DNA of 32,481 nt from NCBI GenBank assembly GCA_033557685.1, contig JAWQRN010000271.1, positions 1-32,481 of the forward strand, given 5' to 3'. The position numbers were made by a program, and so were the translations under genes. The DNA is from Sperchopsis tessellata (taxonomy: Eukaryota > Arthropoda > Insecta > Coleoptera > Hydrophilidae). The notes beneath the pieces are model-generated. The model did not search any database. It saw nothing but the letters and a program-made list of their open reading frames with translations, and was not told the origin of the DNA. Positions 21,146 through 30,789 of the stretch are shown piece after piece (position 1 is the first letter of the stretch; every line of letters starts with the position of its first letter).

Positions 21146-24100
21146 ATAGTCAACTACAAAACAGTGAAGAGAACTTAAAAACTCAAAAAAACTAGTCAAC
21201 TTTTTCTAATAAAAATCTAATTTGGGAAAAATTGGATTTGTTGGCTATTAAATAATAAATTTTCTAAGGGGCACTTTTTTGGTTTAATACTCATTTGGTG
21301 GAGCACTTTAATGGTAAACTTGTGTTGATATTTAGGTATATAGGTATTATTTGTGATTTTTTTCTCTAAAACGTTAATGTTGCATACTATTTAGGCTAGG
21401 TCATAAAATACTTCTATAGCTCTTAATCTTCAACCTTCAAAGATAAGCTTGTCTACAAGTTTTTGTGATATTACGAAGGTTTAAAAAATGTACATAGTAA
21501 TTATTAAATATTTAATTGTTTAGTTAACGCTTATATTTTTCTAAAAAGGAAATCCAAGCAATGCAAAATCGGGAGCTTAGTAGACTATTTTGTTTTTATA
21601 AAACTAAAGTAGATTTTCTTCTATTATAATAGATTTTAGGTTTTTGCAGGGCAAAATTTTTACGCAGCTGACTTTCCTGAGTACCCTTAGTGAATATTGT
21701 ATTTGTTTGTATATTTACTATGTAAATAACTTACTCTTTATTCAATGTAAATGGAATTCATTTAATGTGTTCACTATGATAAGGATTTTAACGATTTATT
21801 GTATCGTACTTATTTCCAAAAATATAACACGTTGGCAGCCTTGAGCGTCTTACAAATTGCTCAGTAAAATTTTATATTAAGGTGTGAAATTAGTGAAATA
21901 ATTGTAAGTATTAAGGCAGCAATGGTTGCATATACGCTTATAAAAATAATGAACATTCAAATACGATGTCTCTTTTTTTTAGAAATTTTGTCAAATAATA
22001 GTGTACCCAGCAATGAAAAATGGCTAACATTGCACAAGCATGTTTGTGTAAAGTGCTGTTATGTCCCAACAGATATTTAAATACATTTTGGGCTCAAAAA
22101 AGTTAAACGTGTGTAAAGTCTGTATTAACGGGAATATTTTTATAAAATATTCATATATTGACCCATCTATTGTACAAAGAAATTAGTAATTGGTATTTTT
22201 CGTGTGTCTCACTTATTGTCGCTGCAAAATAAAACCACTGTGGCCTTTCGTTATAAAATTTCTTTTAAAAATTTGCAATCAGTTGAAATTTTGGAATGTG
22301 TCACTTAGAGTAATGAAATGAAAGCTATACAAGCTACCTAATCTATCAAAAATACCACTTAAAACACAAAAATTATTAAGTTCAACTGTAATTAGACAAC
22401 AACGGTAAATATTTTAAATGTGTATGATTACTAGGTATTAACAAAATACAATATTATATTTCCTTTAAATATTGCATGTTTCTAATAATAGTTCTTCCGT
22501 AAACTATGTTTTCCAACGTTACCCATATATTATAATCCACATAAATTAGGACAGTCTTCTGTAAATACAAAAATGTATTTTGAGGAGCGTGAGCAGAAAC
22601 GTACAAACGTTTGAAAAAATTTCAATTTCTGGAAGCACAGTGGACAAAATTTTATCACATTTGTTTTTAGAATTTATTTATTTGTAACTCCAAGACAAGC
22701 AAAAATTAGCCTCTTCCTAATGTTGATATACCTAAAGAAACCATCACTGACAAAATCCTGTTAAATGTTCATAGTTAATTTTTTAGAGATAAACGACAGA
22801 GATGTGCACATACTAAATTATTAATATTATCAAATTATTATTTTCTAAATTATTATCAAATGCGTTTATGCTGTATGGTAGGTAACATACAAAAAGGGTC
22901 TTCTCAGTCATCAATTGTGCAAAAATAAAAAATTATACATAAATTTAAAAAGATGTAATTGTAGAATCGGTACTTAGTAAGTACCAAAGCTTTTTTAGTC
23001 GTTAGAATATTAAACAGACTGAACATTCTAGTTATATTATATTTTTAACCCATTAGTGGATGAAGTTCATAATGGTGATTTTTTAGAAATGTAATTAATT
23101 GAGTTTTTCACGTAACACAAAACCACGCTTAACAGAACAACATGCAATAGAAACTAAGGTTATGTAACAACATGAACCCAGCTACAGAACTCCTGTTACA
23201 CAAGTCAGCACCATGGAAAAATTTAAATAACTAATGTCCGATAAAACGGACGCTATCCACTAATGTGTTAAATGTAATTTACATATTTTTTATTAGTGCA
23301 TGCAGCAAATAAACTCCTATGCAAATTACAAATAGATATAAGAAATCTTTACGGTTTACTTTAAAGGTGAATTTGAAAAAAATAATCTCAGCACCTATTT
23401 TAAATAATTTAATTAACTACAAAAAAAAAAACTCTAAATAAAACCAGTAGTAATTTTTCAACTGATTTGAAATTTTTAAAAAGCGTTTTATAAAGGAAGC
23501 TCCCGAATAATACCTTATGTAAAATATAAAGTTCATATACAAGATGGTTTAATTTTTGCAGCGACAATAAATTAAGCGTTTTGAAAAAACAATAGCAGTT
23601 ATGATATTTGGAGCACTTGAAAAATACCAATTATTAGTTTCTTTGTAGAACAGATGTGTTAATAAGATATTATGCAAGTTTCATAAAAATACCAATATAT
23701 ACAAATTTTATTGAAACTTAAAATGTGTTTTAACTATTTTTGGCCTACATGGTTTATTATTGGATATGTGAGAAATTGATTCTTTATTATTTTTTCGAAG
23801 TAGAGCCGTAAATTATCAATGCTCTATTCGAATAAGGAAAAGTACATATTTTTATTATATTTTCGATTTTAAAAGCAATTCATAACTACAAATCGTGACG
23901 TTAACAATAAAAATGGGTCAGTTGTTTTTCGGCCTGGGGCATTATTCTTGTTATTCAGTTCATATTTATCACCTGTTACAGCAAAACTATTAAACTTTGT
24001 TAAAATATAATTTATAATGGTCAATTTTGAAAGGAAAGCAGTGTTTCAATGAATTACTTAATAATTTTTTTTTACTTTGACTATTTACAGTCTCTTCAAT

Positions 24101-24463
24101 GCTTGGCTTGTAAACAACATATTGCTGTGTTTCAATTATAGTGCCATAACCCGCTTACCCAAAAATTTTTCATTTTCATTTATTCAAAAGCTTTAATTAG
24201 CCTACAGCTGTTATCACGAACTACTCGTTTGTCCTTGTCCATAAGTCAACCTAGGTGATTAAAATTTACTTTGTCATCATAAAGATCCAAAGCATAATCC
24301 TCAGTAAGGCCCCTTTATCTTCGAACACAAATTGTGATACTACCATATACCTTGGCCTTGGTAATTTTATTGTATACTTGTAAAGGTGTCCCGATAAGAG
24401 AGCCGGATTTAGTTTTCCAATTAAACATATTATTAATTGTTCTTCCACGGCCACAGTAAATAT
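21146..24463. other. Intergenic AT-rich DNA, no gene recognised
   Basis: Strongly AT-rich, with frequent stops in all frames. No transposon protein, RNA gene or repeat array was recognised. A 62-codon minus-strand frame at 24454-24266 has no family I know. Confidence 0.45.
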
Positions 24464-24682
24464 CTTCAGGTTTTTCGGGAGATAACTATGTGTTGGTTTT
24501 TGTTTTTGCCAACGTTTTGTCCGCCTTTGCAGGGGACATTATCAAGACATGTAGCTCTTAAAAGTGTTAATTATACATTGCCATGTACCTCTGAAAAGTG
24601 CTAGTTGTAGGTTCTGACCAGCTCTAAAAAGTGCTAATAATAGAATAACATGTAGCTCTTAGAAGTGCTAGTCAAGAAATAA
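24464..24682 (-). repeat. Left arm of an inverted Penelope-type terminal repeat pair, copy a
   Basis: Read on the minus strand it contains CTTGATAATGTCCCCTGCAA, AGGCGGACAAAACGTTGGC, then CAAAAACAAAAACCAACACA and a CTCCCGAAAAACCTG hairpin. It is the inverted partner of 24690-24890. In the + sense, 24549-24675 holds four imperfect units of about 34 bp, each with CATGTAGCTCT-like and AAAAGTGCTA-like parts. Confidence 0.8.
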
Positions 24683-24689
24683 TAAAAAA

Positions 24690-24890
24690 TAATAAAATAT
24701 TTCTTGACTAGCACTTGTGAGAGCTACATGTTATTCTATTATTTGCGCTATTTAGAGCTGGTCGGCACCAACAAGTAGCACTTTTCAGAGCTACGTGTCT
24801 TGATAATGTCCCCTGCAACGGCAGACGAAACGTCGGCAAAAACAAAAGCCAACTCACTGTTACCTCCCGGAAAACCTGTAGATAAACATA
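24690..24890 (+). repeat. Right arm of the inverted Penelope-type terminal repeat pair, copy b
   Basis: The plus strand has TTTCTTGACTAGCACTTGTG next to the centre. It then has the AGAGCTACATG and AGAGCTACGTG units, CTTGATAATGTCCCCTGCAA, CGGCAGACGAAACGTCGGC, AAAAACAAAAGCCAAC and CTCCCGGAAAACCTG. The GAAAC core is intact here. The arms meet at an A/T-rich centre of about 8 bp near 24683-24690. Confidence 0.8.
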
Positions 24891-25139
24891 TTTATTCGAA
24901 AAGTAATAATAATTTTTGTTCGTTGTAAAGTACAAATATTGCGATTATGTATGAAACAAAATGTTAGACAAATGCGCACAACGTCTTTGATGGAAAACTC
25001 TTGCTCTTTTGATGAAATTTAAGATAACATCGTCGTATAATTATGGGTTGATTGTGGCAATAACACGTTGGATCTCTGCCTCAAGTGTAGGAATTTTTTG
25101 TGACCAGATCCAGATATTTCCTGCGAATTCGCTATAGTG
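24891..25139. other. Intergenic spacer
   Basis: No feature assigned. It may include the 3' body of the SINE that follows on the minus strand. Confidence 0.35.
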
Positions 25140-25359
25140 TGCTTCTTGTGAACGAGGATGAATTGATGTCGCTGGGATTTCAGTAACACTTTCTCTTTAT
25201 TTACCTACAATACACGGGACCTACAGTTTTACGACCCTCCCAAAAGACAAGTACCACAAAAACTTTACCCTAATCTCAAAAAGCCGACCGCCTTTGTGTC
25301 TTGAACCCGACACCCCACGCTTAGTAGCCTAGTACTTAGCCACTTAGCTAACGAGACGG
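25140..25359 (-). mobile_element. tRNA-derived SINE (or tRNA pseudogene with tail)
   Basis: Minus strand 25359-25288 is a 72-nt tRNA-like head. Box A TAGCTAAGTGG (25350-25340) fits the TRGYNNARNGG consensus exactly. Box B GGGTTCAAGAC (25308-25298) is close to GGTTCRANYCC. The outer 7 bases at each end pair at six positions if one G-U is allowed. The D stem TAGC/GCTA pairs. The anticodon stem does not pair, so it is not a working tRNA. A non-tRNA body with GGGTCGTAAAACTGTAGGTC follows, as in SINEs. The 3' boundary is a guess. Confidence 0.6.
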
Positions 25360-25414
25360 TGATTCCTGCAGTCCAATTTCATTTACAGAATGTACTCATA
25401 CTACATGAAAAAGT

Positions 25415-25585
25415 ATTTGGTAGAAGAGGCTTAGGTAGAAAGCGAATCTCTTGGCACAAAAACCTGAGATAATTGTTTGGTAGCAGAACAACTGTACTAA
25501 TTCCAACCGCTGTGAAGGTAGCTGTGATGATCGCCAACATTCGGTAACGGATAGGCACCCGAAGAAGACGAAAGTAGTGGACTTG
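25415..25585 (+). pseudogene. C-terminal end of a non-LTR retrotransposon ORF2
   Basis: The plus strand reads GRRGLGRKRISWHKNLRxLF, then GSRTTVLI, TAVKVAVMIANIR and RIGTRRRRK. The pattern GRxxxSWxxNLRxWFG...RxAxxxxxxAxMIANxRxGT is the conserved tail of a large class of insect non-LTR elements. Everything upstream of it is gone. The tRNA-like SINE lies just to its left in the opposite orientation. Confidence 0.65.
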
Positions 25586-26535
25586 ACTACCAAACTTTGA
25601 CTTTCTCTGTAATTTTCGAATTTAAGTTATTAGTTTCCTCCCCTCTCATTTTTAATAACTTTAGCTGATAACCTACCTTCTCAAATTTTGCGATAATATT
25701 GGCAATTTGACAATGTAAAGAAATTTTTAATCTATGAATAGTAGAACACGTGCTTCCTTTTATTCATTGCGCATTTTCTTATGTAGCATGTCTGTTATAT
25801 CATTTGTTATGTTAAGAGTTTTTTTGGAATATTTATTGACTTGTTAATTATATTACTTTTTTTATGTAATTTGTCATATTTTTCTTTTTTCAGCAATTTT
25901 AGCAAATATGGATTATTTATATTGTTTTTCTGTTTTACCTTTTTTATCATTTACTGTAACTGTGTCTCGCCTTTCTATAGTTTTATTGCTGTAACAAATG
26001 ATAGATCGTTTTCTTCTATTCTAGTAATGGCAGTCAACGTGTTTACACTAGTTTGGTGCTGCCAATAACTTTTTCTAGCTCTTTTCCTGTTTTGTATTGA
26101 ACATTAGGATACACATTACATTGTTTGTGATAAATTTTAAATGCCTATCTTACAACATTTGTAAAGTTTGAGTTAGTTTATTTTTTTAGCAGATGTGAAT
26201 TCATTTATGCAACTTATATATTTTTTAATGTAATGTTTTGAATTGATATTTTATTCTTGTGTGATTTGTTTTTAATTAGAAGAATAAACTATTAGTTTGG
26301 TTTATTTTTAACTCTTGAGCTTAAATTTATTATTGCATATTCTGTCAGACTACTTTTTTTTAAATTGAATTCTGCTGTTATATTTATAAGTTTCATTATA
26401 CTTCTTGTATTTGTTACAATAATCAATAATCTGTGATTTTATTCATTTAGATAGTTATGTAGTTCTACAAATTTAATAAAAGCCATTTGGTATTAAAGTT
26501 GTGTTTTGTTTAAACTTTTAGACCTACTATACGCA
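25586..26535. other. Intergenic AT-rich DNA, nothing assigned
   Basis: T-rich on the + strand. The 75-codon frame at 25841-26068 is low-complexity hydrophobic translation of T-rich DNA and is not treated as a gene. Confidence 0.5.
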
Positions 26536-26539
26536 GGCA

Positions 26540-26800
26540 TAATTTTATGGTATGAAAGAAAACATATATCATTAACAACCCTCAATTTTTCCCCGTAACC
26601 TTTTTCCATCTGTCGCATACTCTAAAAGAACAAAATCATTCGGCAATCATGTCAAAAATTGTTCAAGAGCATCTTTGACCTTCTTTATCAGAAGCAAGAC
26701 TTTTTCCCCTTACAAGCCTTGTGAAAAATAGGTCAGGAACATAATGCGAGTGCCTTCACTTTATGAACCGACAATTCTGCTGAACTTTATTCGCCTTGCG
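26540..26800 (-). pseudogene. Mariner-type transposase C-terminal relic
   Basis: The minus strand reads PDLFFTRLVRGKSLASDKEG, then a gap, FDMIAExFCSFRV, DRWKKVTGKN and GLLMIYVFF. This corresponds to the mariner C-terminal order: DFFLFxxLKxxLxGKxFxSDEE, then FF..G...L..RW.KC....GDY. Only the last quarter remains, with stops. Confidence 0.6.
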
Positions 26801-26879
26801 AACCCAGCTATTGTCACAGAGCAAAAAATATTTACAATATGATTGTTTTTACAAAGCAATTTTGAATTGTTTCCATAGG

Positions 26880-27556
26880 CTTTCCTATCTATAGCGGAGC
26901 CCTTAGGCATATTTTTCCTGATATTTGGAAACTTTCATTTGTTGTACCGGTGTTTAAGTCTGGAAACAGATCTAACGTTGGTAACTATTGTCCAATATTA
27001 ATATTCTTATCGATTCAAAAGCTATTTGAACAGGTAATAGTAGGGCTCATTTTCCGTTTGTTTAAAAATATTATTGTTGAAGAACGGCACGGATTTTTTT
27101 CGGGTAGATCCGTTGTAACTAAAACAAAAAATAAACTAGTTTATACAGATGCTTTACCTGGGATTGGTTTTAAGGTTCTGAATGGTTTGATTAATTCCCC
27201 TTCCTTGTTGGCTGAATTTGGTATCCATGTACCTAGTGGTTTGACTCGAAATCCACCATTTCTTAGTGTGACACCATAGAACATCTTACGCCAGTCATTG
27301 TCCTGTTGTTCGAGTTGCTCCCTCTGTAAATAATTTTGCTGCATCTTTGAATATGACAGGAGTGTTCTTCCCACAATTCATGAGTTGTTTGCGTCGGACA
27401 ATGCTGAGTTAACTGTTGTTTTTGTTATCATTTGCTTACAAATTATTAAGTTTTGTATTTTCCTTTTGTTAAATCTTCTAAAAAGGAAAATAGGATTTAT
27501 TTTCCAAACTTGTAAATGCAGAGTGCTTAAATAAAGTTATTATTGTTATTATAATC
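26880..27556 (+). pseudogene. Jockey-type LINE relic with internal deletion and (TTAT)-like tail
   Basis: The plus strand reads FPDIWKLSFVVPVFKSGNRS, NVGNYCPILIFLSIQKLFEQ, NIIVEERHGFFSGRSVVT (RT blocks 1-2). It then jumps to the extreme C-terminus: LINSPSLLAEFGIHVPSGLT, RNPPFL, a frame change, HHRTSYA, PVVRVAPSVNN. The catalytic RT blocks have been deleted. The sequence ends in ATAAAGTTATTATTGTTATT (27531-27550), a short repetitive 3' tail as in Jockey/CR1 elements. Confidence 0.8.
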
Positions 27557-27904
27557 GATTAACAAAACCCCTTTAGTATACCATAAAACTACAATTAGGT
27601 TTTCCCTTAAAAATGTATTTTGGCCATTTTTAGTGATGCAGATTTCTGATAAACCCACTGGATATAAAATAAAATATACTTTTTCCAAACTTTGTTTCCT
27701 AATCATATAATTTTTTCTAAATTAAATAGACATATTTAGAATTGTGTTACGTCACTTTTACTTTTTAAAGTGGCTGTTGGAAGGCCAATACAATAATGGA
27801 ATATTACTAATTGAACTGCTACAAAGGAACAGAACAGATTGTCACGATTTGTAGATGTTAAAATTCTTTTACTATTAAATGTAATAGACTTCCACGGTTA
27901 TTAT
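27557..27904. other. Intergenic spacer, nothing assigned
   Basis: AT-rich with no recognised feature. Confidence 0.5.
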
Positions 27905-28007
27905 CTGTATGATTGTTGTTTCCAGGTGGAAACCCTGTAGAAGCTCTGACAAGTGTCGACGTTTCGTCCACTGTTGAAAGGGTTATGTTCAAGGCAAGTG
28001 CACTGCA
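27905..28007 (-). repeat. Penelope-type terminal repeat, copy d (left part of an inverted pair)
   Basis: Read on the minus strand it matches copy c: ACAGTGGACGAAACGTCGAC, ACTTGTCAGAGCTTCTACAG, GGTTTCCACCTGGAAACAAC. The GAAAC core is intact. It is followed after about 10 bp by an inverted copy. Confidence 0.75.
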
Positions 28008-28017
28008 GTGAATTCAT

Positions 28018-28100
28018 TCGTTGAAGTAACATCACTCACCTTGAAAATCTCCCTTGCAACAGTGGACGAAACGTTCGCATTTGTCAAAGCGTCTACCACC
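28018..28100 (+). repeat. Penelope-type terminal repeat, copy e (right part of an inverted pair)
   Basis: TTGAAGTAACATCACTCACC, TTGAAAATCTCCC, TTGCAACAGTGGACGAAACG, TTCGCATTTGTCAAAGCGTC matches copy c in the opposite orientation to copy d. It reads directly into a non-LTR RT fragment at 28100. Confidence 0.75.
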
Positions 28101-28362
28101 ACCATAAGGGTTGAAAGAGAAGCATCGGAAAATATTCCAATTAAATGGGGCATTCAGCAGGGATGCTTCATATCCCCACTTCTCTTCAACTTATACACTG
28201 AGGAAATAATGCAGGTAGCTCTGAATGAGGATCAGCTGGAATTGCGTGCTTATGCAAATAACAGTCGCTACGCTGACGATACTGTTATTCTGACCAGCAC
28301 TATAGAATATCTTCAACGGATACTTAACACATTCAAGAGTTTAGTGAACGCTAAATGTCAAT
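28101..28362 (+). pseudogene. Non-LTR retrotransposon RT fragment with intact YADD box
   Basis: The plus strand reads KWGIQQGCFISPLLFNLYTE, EIMQVALNEDQ, then SRYADDTVILTSTIEYLQRI and LNTFKSLVNAK. The xRQGCxLSPLLFNLYxE and RYADDTVIL blocks are the RT palm of RTE/R-type non-LTR elements. The frame is open from 28008 across the junction with the repeat copy e to TAA at 28362-28364. The rest of the element is missing on both sides. Confidence 0.85.
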
Positions 28363-28364
28363 AA

Positions 28365-29639
28365 GACGAAATTTCATTTTTTTTATAGCTCCAAATTTAT
28401 TAGCAATCCACCCTAAGGCAATAAGCTAAATTTTGTAATATTTCATTTGACATCACATGAACAATCAAGCCAGCGGGAGGTTAGAGTCTTACATTAAAGG
28501 CCAAACCATCAAATTTAACATGGTGTTAGTTGTTACTATAGGATTAATGCATAAAACAGACTCATATCTGTACCTTAAACCCACTATCCACTACTTATTA
28601 GACTCAGTAAACTTCATAAAATAAACACAACGAACCCTCACAGCTCACCGCTGGCAAACTTAAAATAGCATGTAACAGTATCTCTTCAATAACTCATGTT
28701 TCTTCTTTTGCGCAGCTTTGACGAGGCCCATATTCCAGATGGTTTGGGTGTAGCTACTCTAAAAACGGAAACTATTAGAGCCTTTATAGCAATAGTCATC
28801 ATTAGCTATAAATTTACAAAGCAGATGCAAAGTCGTACTAATAGCTTTGTGGATGTGTTCAAAATCAATTAATGCGACCTAAAGGTTTAAATATTTTCTT
28901 TGAGAGGACACCCCATCCCTTATCTCTCATAAGGACTATTCTGTGCCAGCTCATGAAATTTCTTAATCCATTTTCACTTATTTTATAAAGGTATAAGACC
29001 AGAACATTGCCATTAAAGGACAAATAAAACGGCTCGGATTCTAGTTTGTTGCTACCACAGATCTGCTACGTGTCTCCTAACAAGTACATTGCACAAAATT
29101 GCCAGCCAAATTGACCAAAAAGGACAAAAACGGTTGTACTAAGGTATTTCAACGTAAAATTCTCTGAGAGGAGCGTGAGTTTCACATACAACAGGGAAGA
29201 AACAGTAACTTAATGGTAGCAGAGGAGGATTTAATAATTATAAACCAAAGACACAAAGCGACCTTCCAAACACATGGGTGCACCTCCATCCTCTACCTGA
29301 CGATAGCGGCTGCGGGGTATCAGTAACTAAACTACACAATGGGAAAGTGACAAGGAAACCCTCAGCGACCACACTTACATTTTCTTCGGAATTCTGGAAA
29401 AGGCGCGAAATCGTCAAAGGGAAAAGCAAAACTGGATAAAGAAAAACAAAATCACGGCATAAAAGAATTCACGAGGGACGAAAAGGGCACGACAGCGACA
29501 GGTTTTTCTTCCAAACAAAAAAAATTTGCGATTAATCCATGTCGAAAAGGAAGCACGCCAAATGAAACCTACCAATCTATTCATGAAACGACGAAATCTC
29601 TGGAATACGAAATGAGTGCATCAAGAAGAGAAGATGCTA
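28365..29639. other. Intergenic DNA, probable old transposon material, unassigned
   Basis: A GC-richer patch at 29240-29480 and scattered protein-like stretches suggest decayed repeats. No block could be tied to a family. 29429-29238 (minus, 63 codons) is not recognised. Confidence 0.35.
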
Positions 29640-29770
29640 CAATAGAAATTAATAGAGAATCAGCGGAATTACTATTTTTATAGGAAGATTGTAGAGAAAC
29701 AAAAAGAAGACTGAAATATATCACCAGAAAGGCTAAAAGAGAAAGGTGGAAGACATATTGTCTGGGGAGT
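29640..29770 (+). pseudogene. Possible LINE ORF2 linker fragment
   Basis: The plus strand reads CRETKRRLKYITRKAKRERW then KTYC. The basic pattern KRxLRxxIRxAKRxxWxxFC is common in the linker between endonuclease and RT of I/R1-group LINEs. Short and weak. Confidence 0.3.
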
Positions 29771-30094
29771 TGGGTACAAAATACTAATTAAAACATTACC
29801 TATGTTCCCGTGGAGACCACAACTGAGTTGCAGCACACCTATTTCTGCAACACAAATAATAAGTGATATTCGATAGAGATGTATCGTTTGAAGAATTTAC
29901 ATTACATGATCAGGAATAGTAAAGTAATTTCTCAATCCGCCTTCTTTCATTTTTCAATTTACGATAGTGTTCTTAATGTGATAACCCTCTTACCAAAGAG
30001 AAAGACAATGTGATAAAAAACAATAAAATAAAAAATTACAATATGTAAATTATGTACACAAGTTTTAAAAATCTGCTTTCAAGCTGCCTGAAAC

Positions 30095-30247
30095 GGTCTT
30101 TAGCACGTCACGAAGATAGCTACGCATGCGCATAATGTGAGTCCAACTTCACGCTTTATTAATTTTCTAACCTATTTTACCGTTTAACGTTGTAAACAGT
30201 TACGTTACAAATTTCTGCTACAGTAATCACTAATTACAACTTCTGCA
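30095..30247 (+). promoter_or_regulatory. Probable mago promoter / 5' UTR with NRF1-like palindrome
   Basis: Within the 150 bp before the mago ATG is CGCATGCGCA (30123-30132), an NRF1/ewg-type palindrome typical of animal housekeeping promoters. A CACGTCAC element lies at 30103-30110. GC is locally higher than in the flanks. There is no TATA box at a sensible distance. Assignment rests on position and motif only. Confidence 0.45.
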
Positions 30248-30688
30248 ATGACTGCAGACTTCTATATTCGTTACTATGTAGGCCACAAAGGTAAATTTGG
30301 CCATGAATTTTTGGAATTTGAGTTCCGGCCGGACGGCAAACTCCGGTATGCCAACAACTCAAACTACAAGAATGATACCATGATCAGGAAAGAAGTTTAC
30401 GTCCACCAGTGTGTCATGGAAGAATTAAAAAGGATTATCATTGATTCTGAGATTATGCAAGAAGATGATTCCCTTTGGCCTCCTCCAGATCGTATCGGCA
30501 GGCAAGAACTTGAGATTGTCATCAATGATGAGCATATTTCTTTCACCACCTCGAAAACTGGCTCACTTGTTGATGTAAGTCAATCCAAAGATCCTGAAGG
30601 ACTTAGGTGCTTCTATTATTTAGTGCAAGACTTGAAATGCCTTGTGTTTTCGTTGATTGGTTTACATTTCAAGATCAAGCCTATATAA
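30248..30688 (+). CDS. mago: Mago nashi, exon junction complex core subunit, 146 aa, complete
   Basis: An intact ORF runs from ATG at 30248 to the stop at 30686-30688, with no intron. The protein has the family's normal length (about 146 residues) and near-invariant blocks: FYIRYYVGHKGKFGHEFLEF at the N-terminus, RPDGKLRYANNSNYKND, LWPPPDRIGRQELEIVI in the middle, and the terminal DPEGLRCFYYLVQDLKCLV block. Mago binds Y14 (RBM8A) and with eIF4A3 forms the exon junction complex core deposited on spliced mRNA. In Drosophila it is needed for oskar mRNA localisation. Two positions look unusual to me in such a conserved protein: Cys in VYVHQCVMEE and Thr in TSKTGSL. The start is fixed by family length and by ACTTCTGCAATG with no upstream in-frame extension. 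The poly(A) signal is at 30774-30779. It could be the resident gene or an intact retrocopy. Confidence 0.97.
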   Translation: MTADFYIRYYVGHKGKFGHEFLEFEFRPDGKLRYANNSNYKNDTMIRKEVYVHQCVMEELKRIIIDSEIMQEDDSLWPPPDRIGRQELEIVINDEHISFTTSKTGSLVDVSQSKDPEGLRCFYYLVQDLKCLVFSLIGLHFKIKPI

Positions 30689-30773
30689 GTGTTTATTTTC
30701 ATAGTAAGAGCAAGAAAATATTTTATTTAAGTAATGTCTGATGTCACATCCATTAATATCTTGTATTATTTGT

Positions 30774-30779
30774 AATAAA
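30774..30779 (+). terminator. Poly(A) signal of mago
   Basis: The canonical AATAAA lies 86 nt after the stop codon. The DNA just downstream is U/T-rich. No genomic poly(A) tract follows, which slightly argues against a recent retrocopy. Confidence 0.7.
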
Positions 30780-30789
30780 TAATCATAAA

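Noticed and set aside
24266..24454. 62-codon minus-strand ORF with protein-like composition
   Set aside because: Could be a retroelement fragment, but no diagnostic motif was found.
25288..25359. Functional tRNA gene
   Set aside because: The anticodon stem does not pair and the T-stem pairing is poor; better explained as a SINE head or pseudogene.
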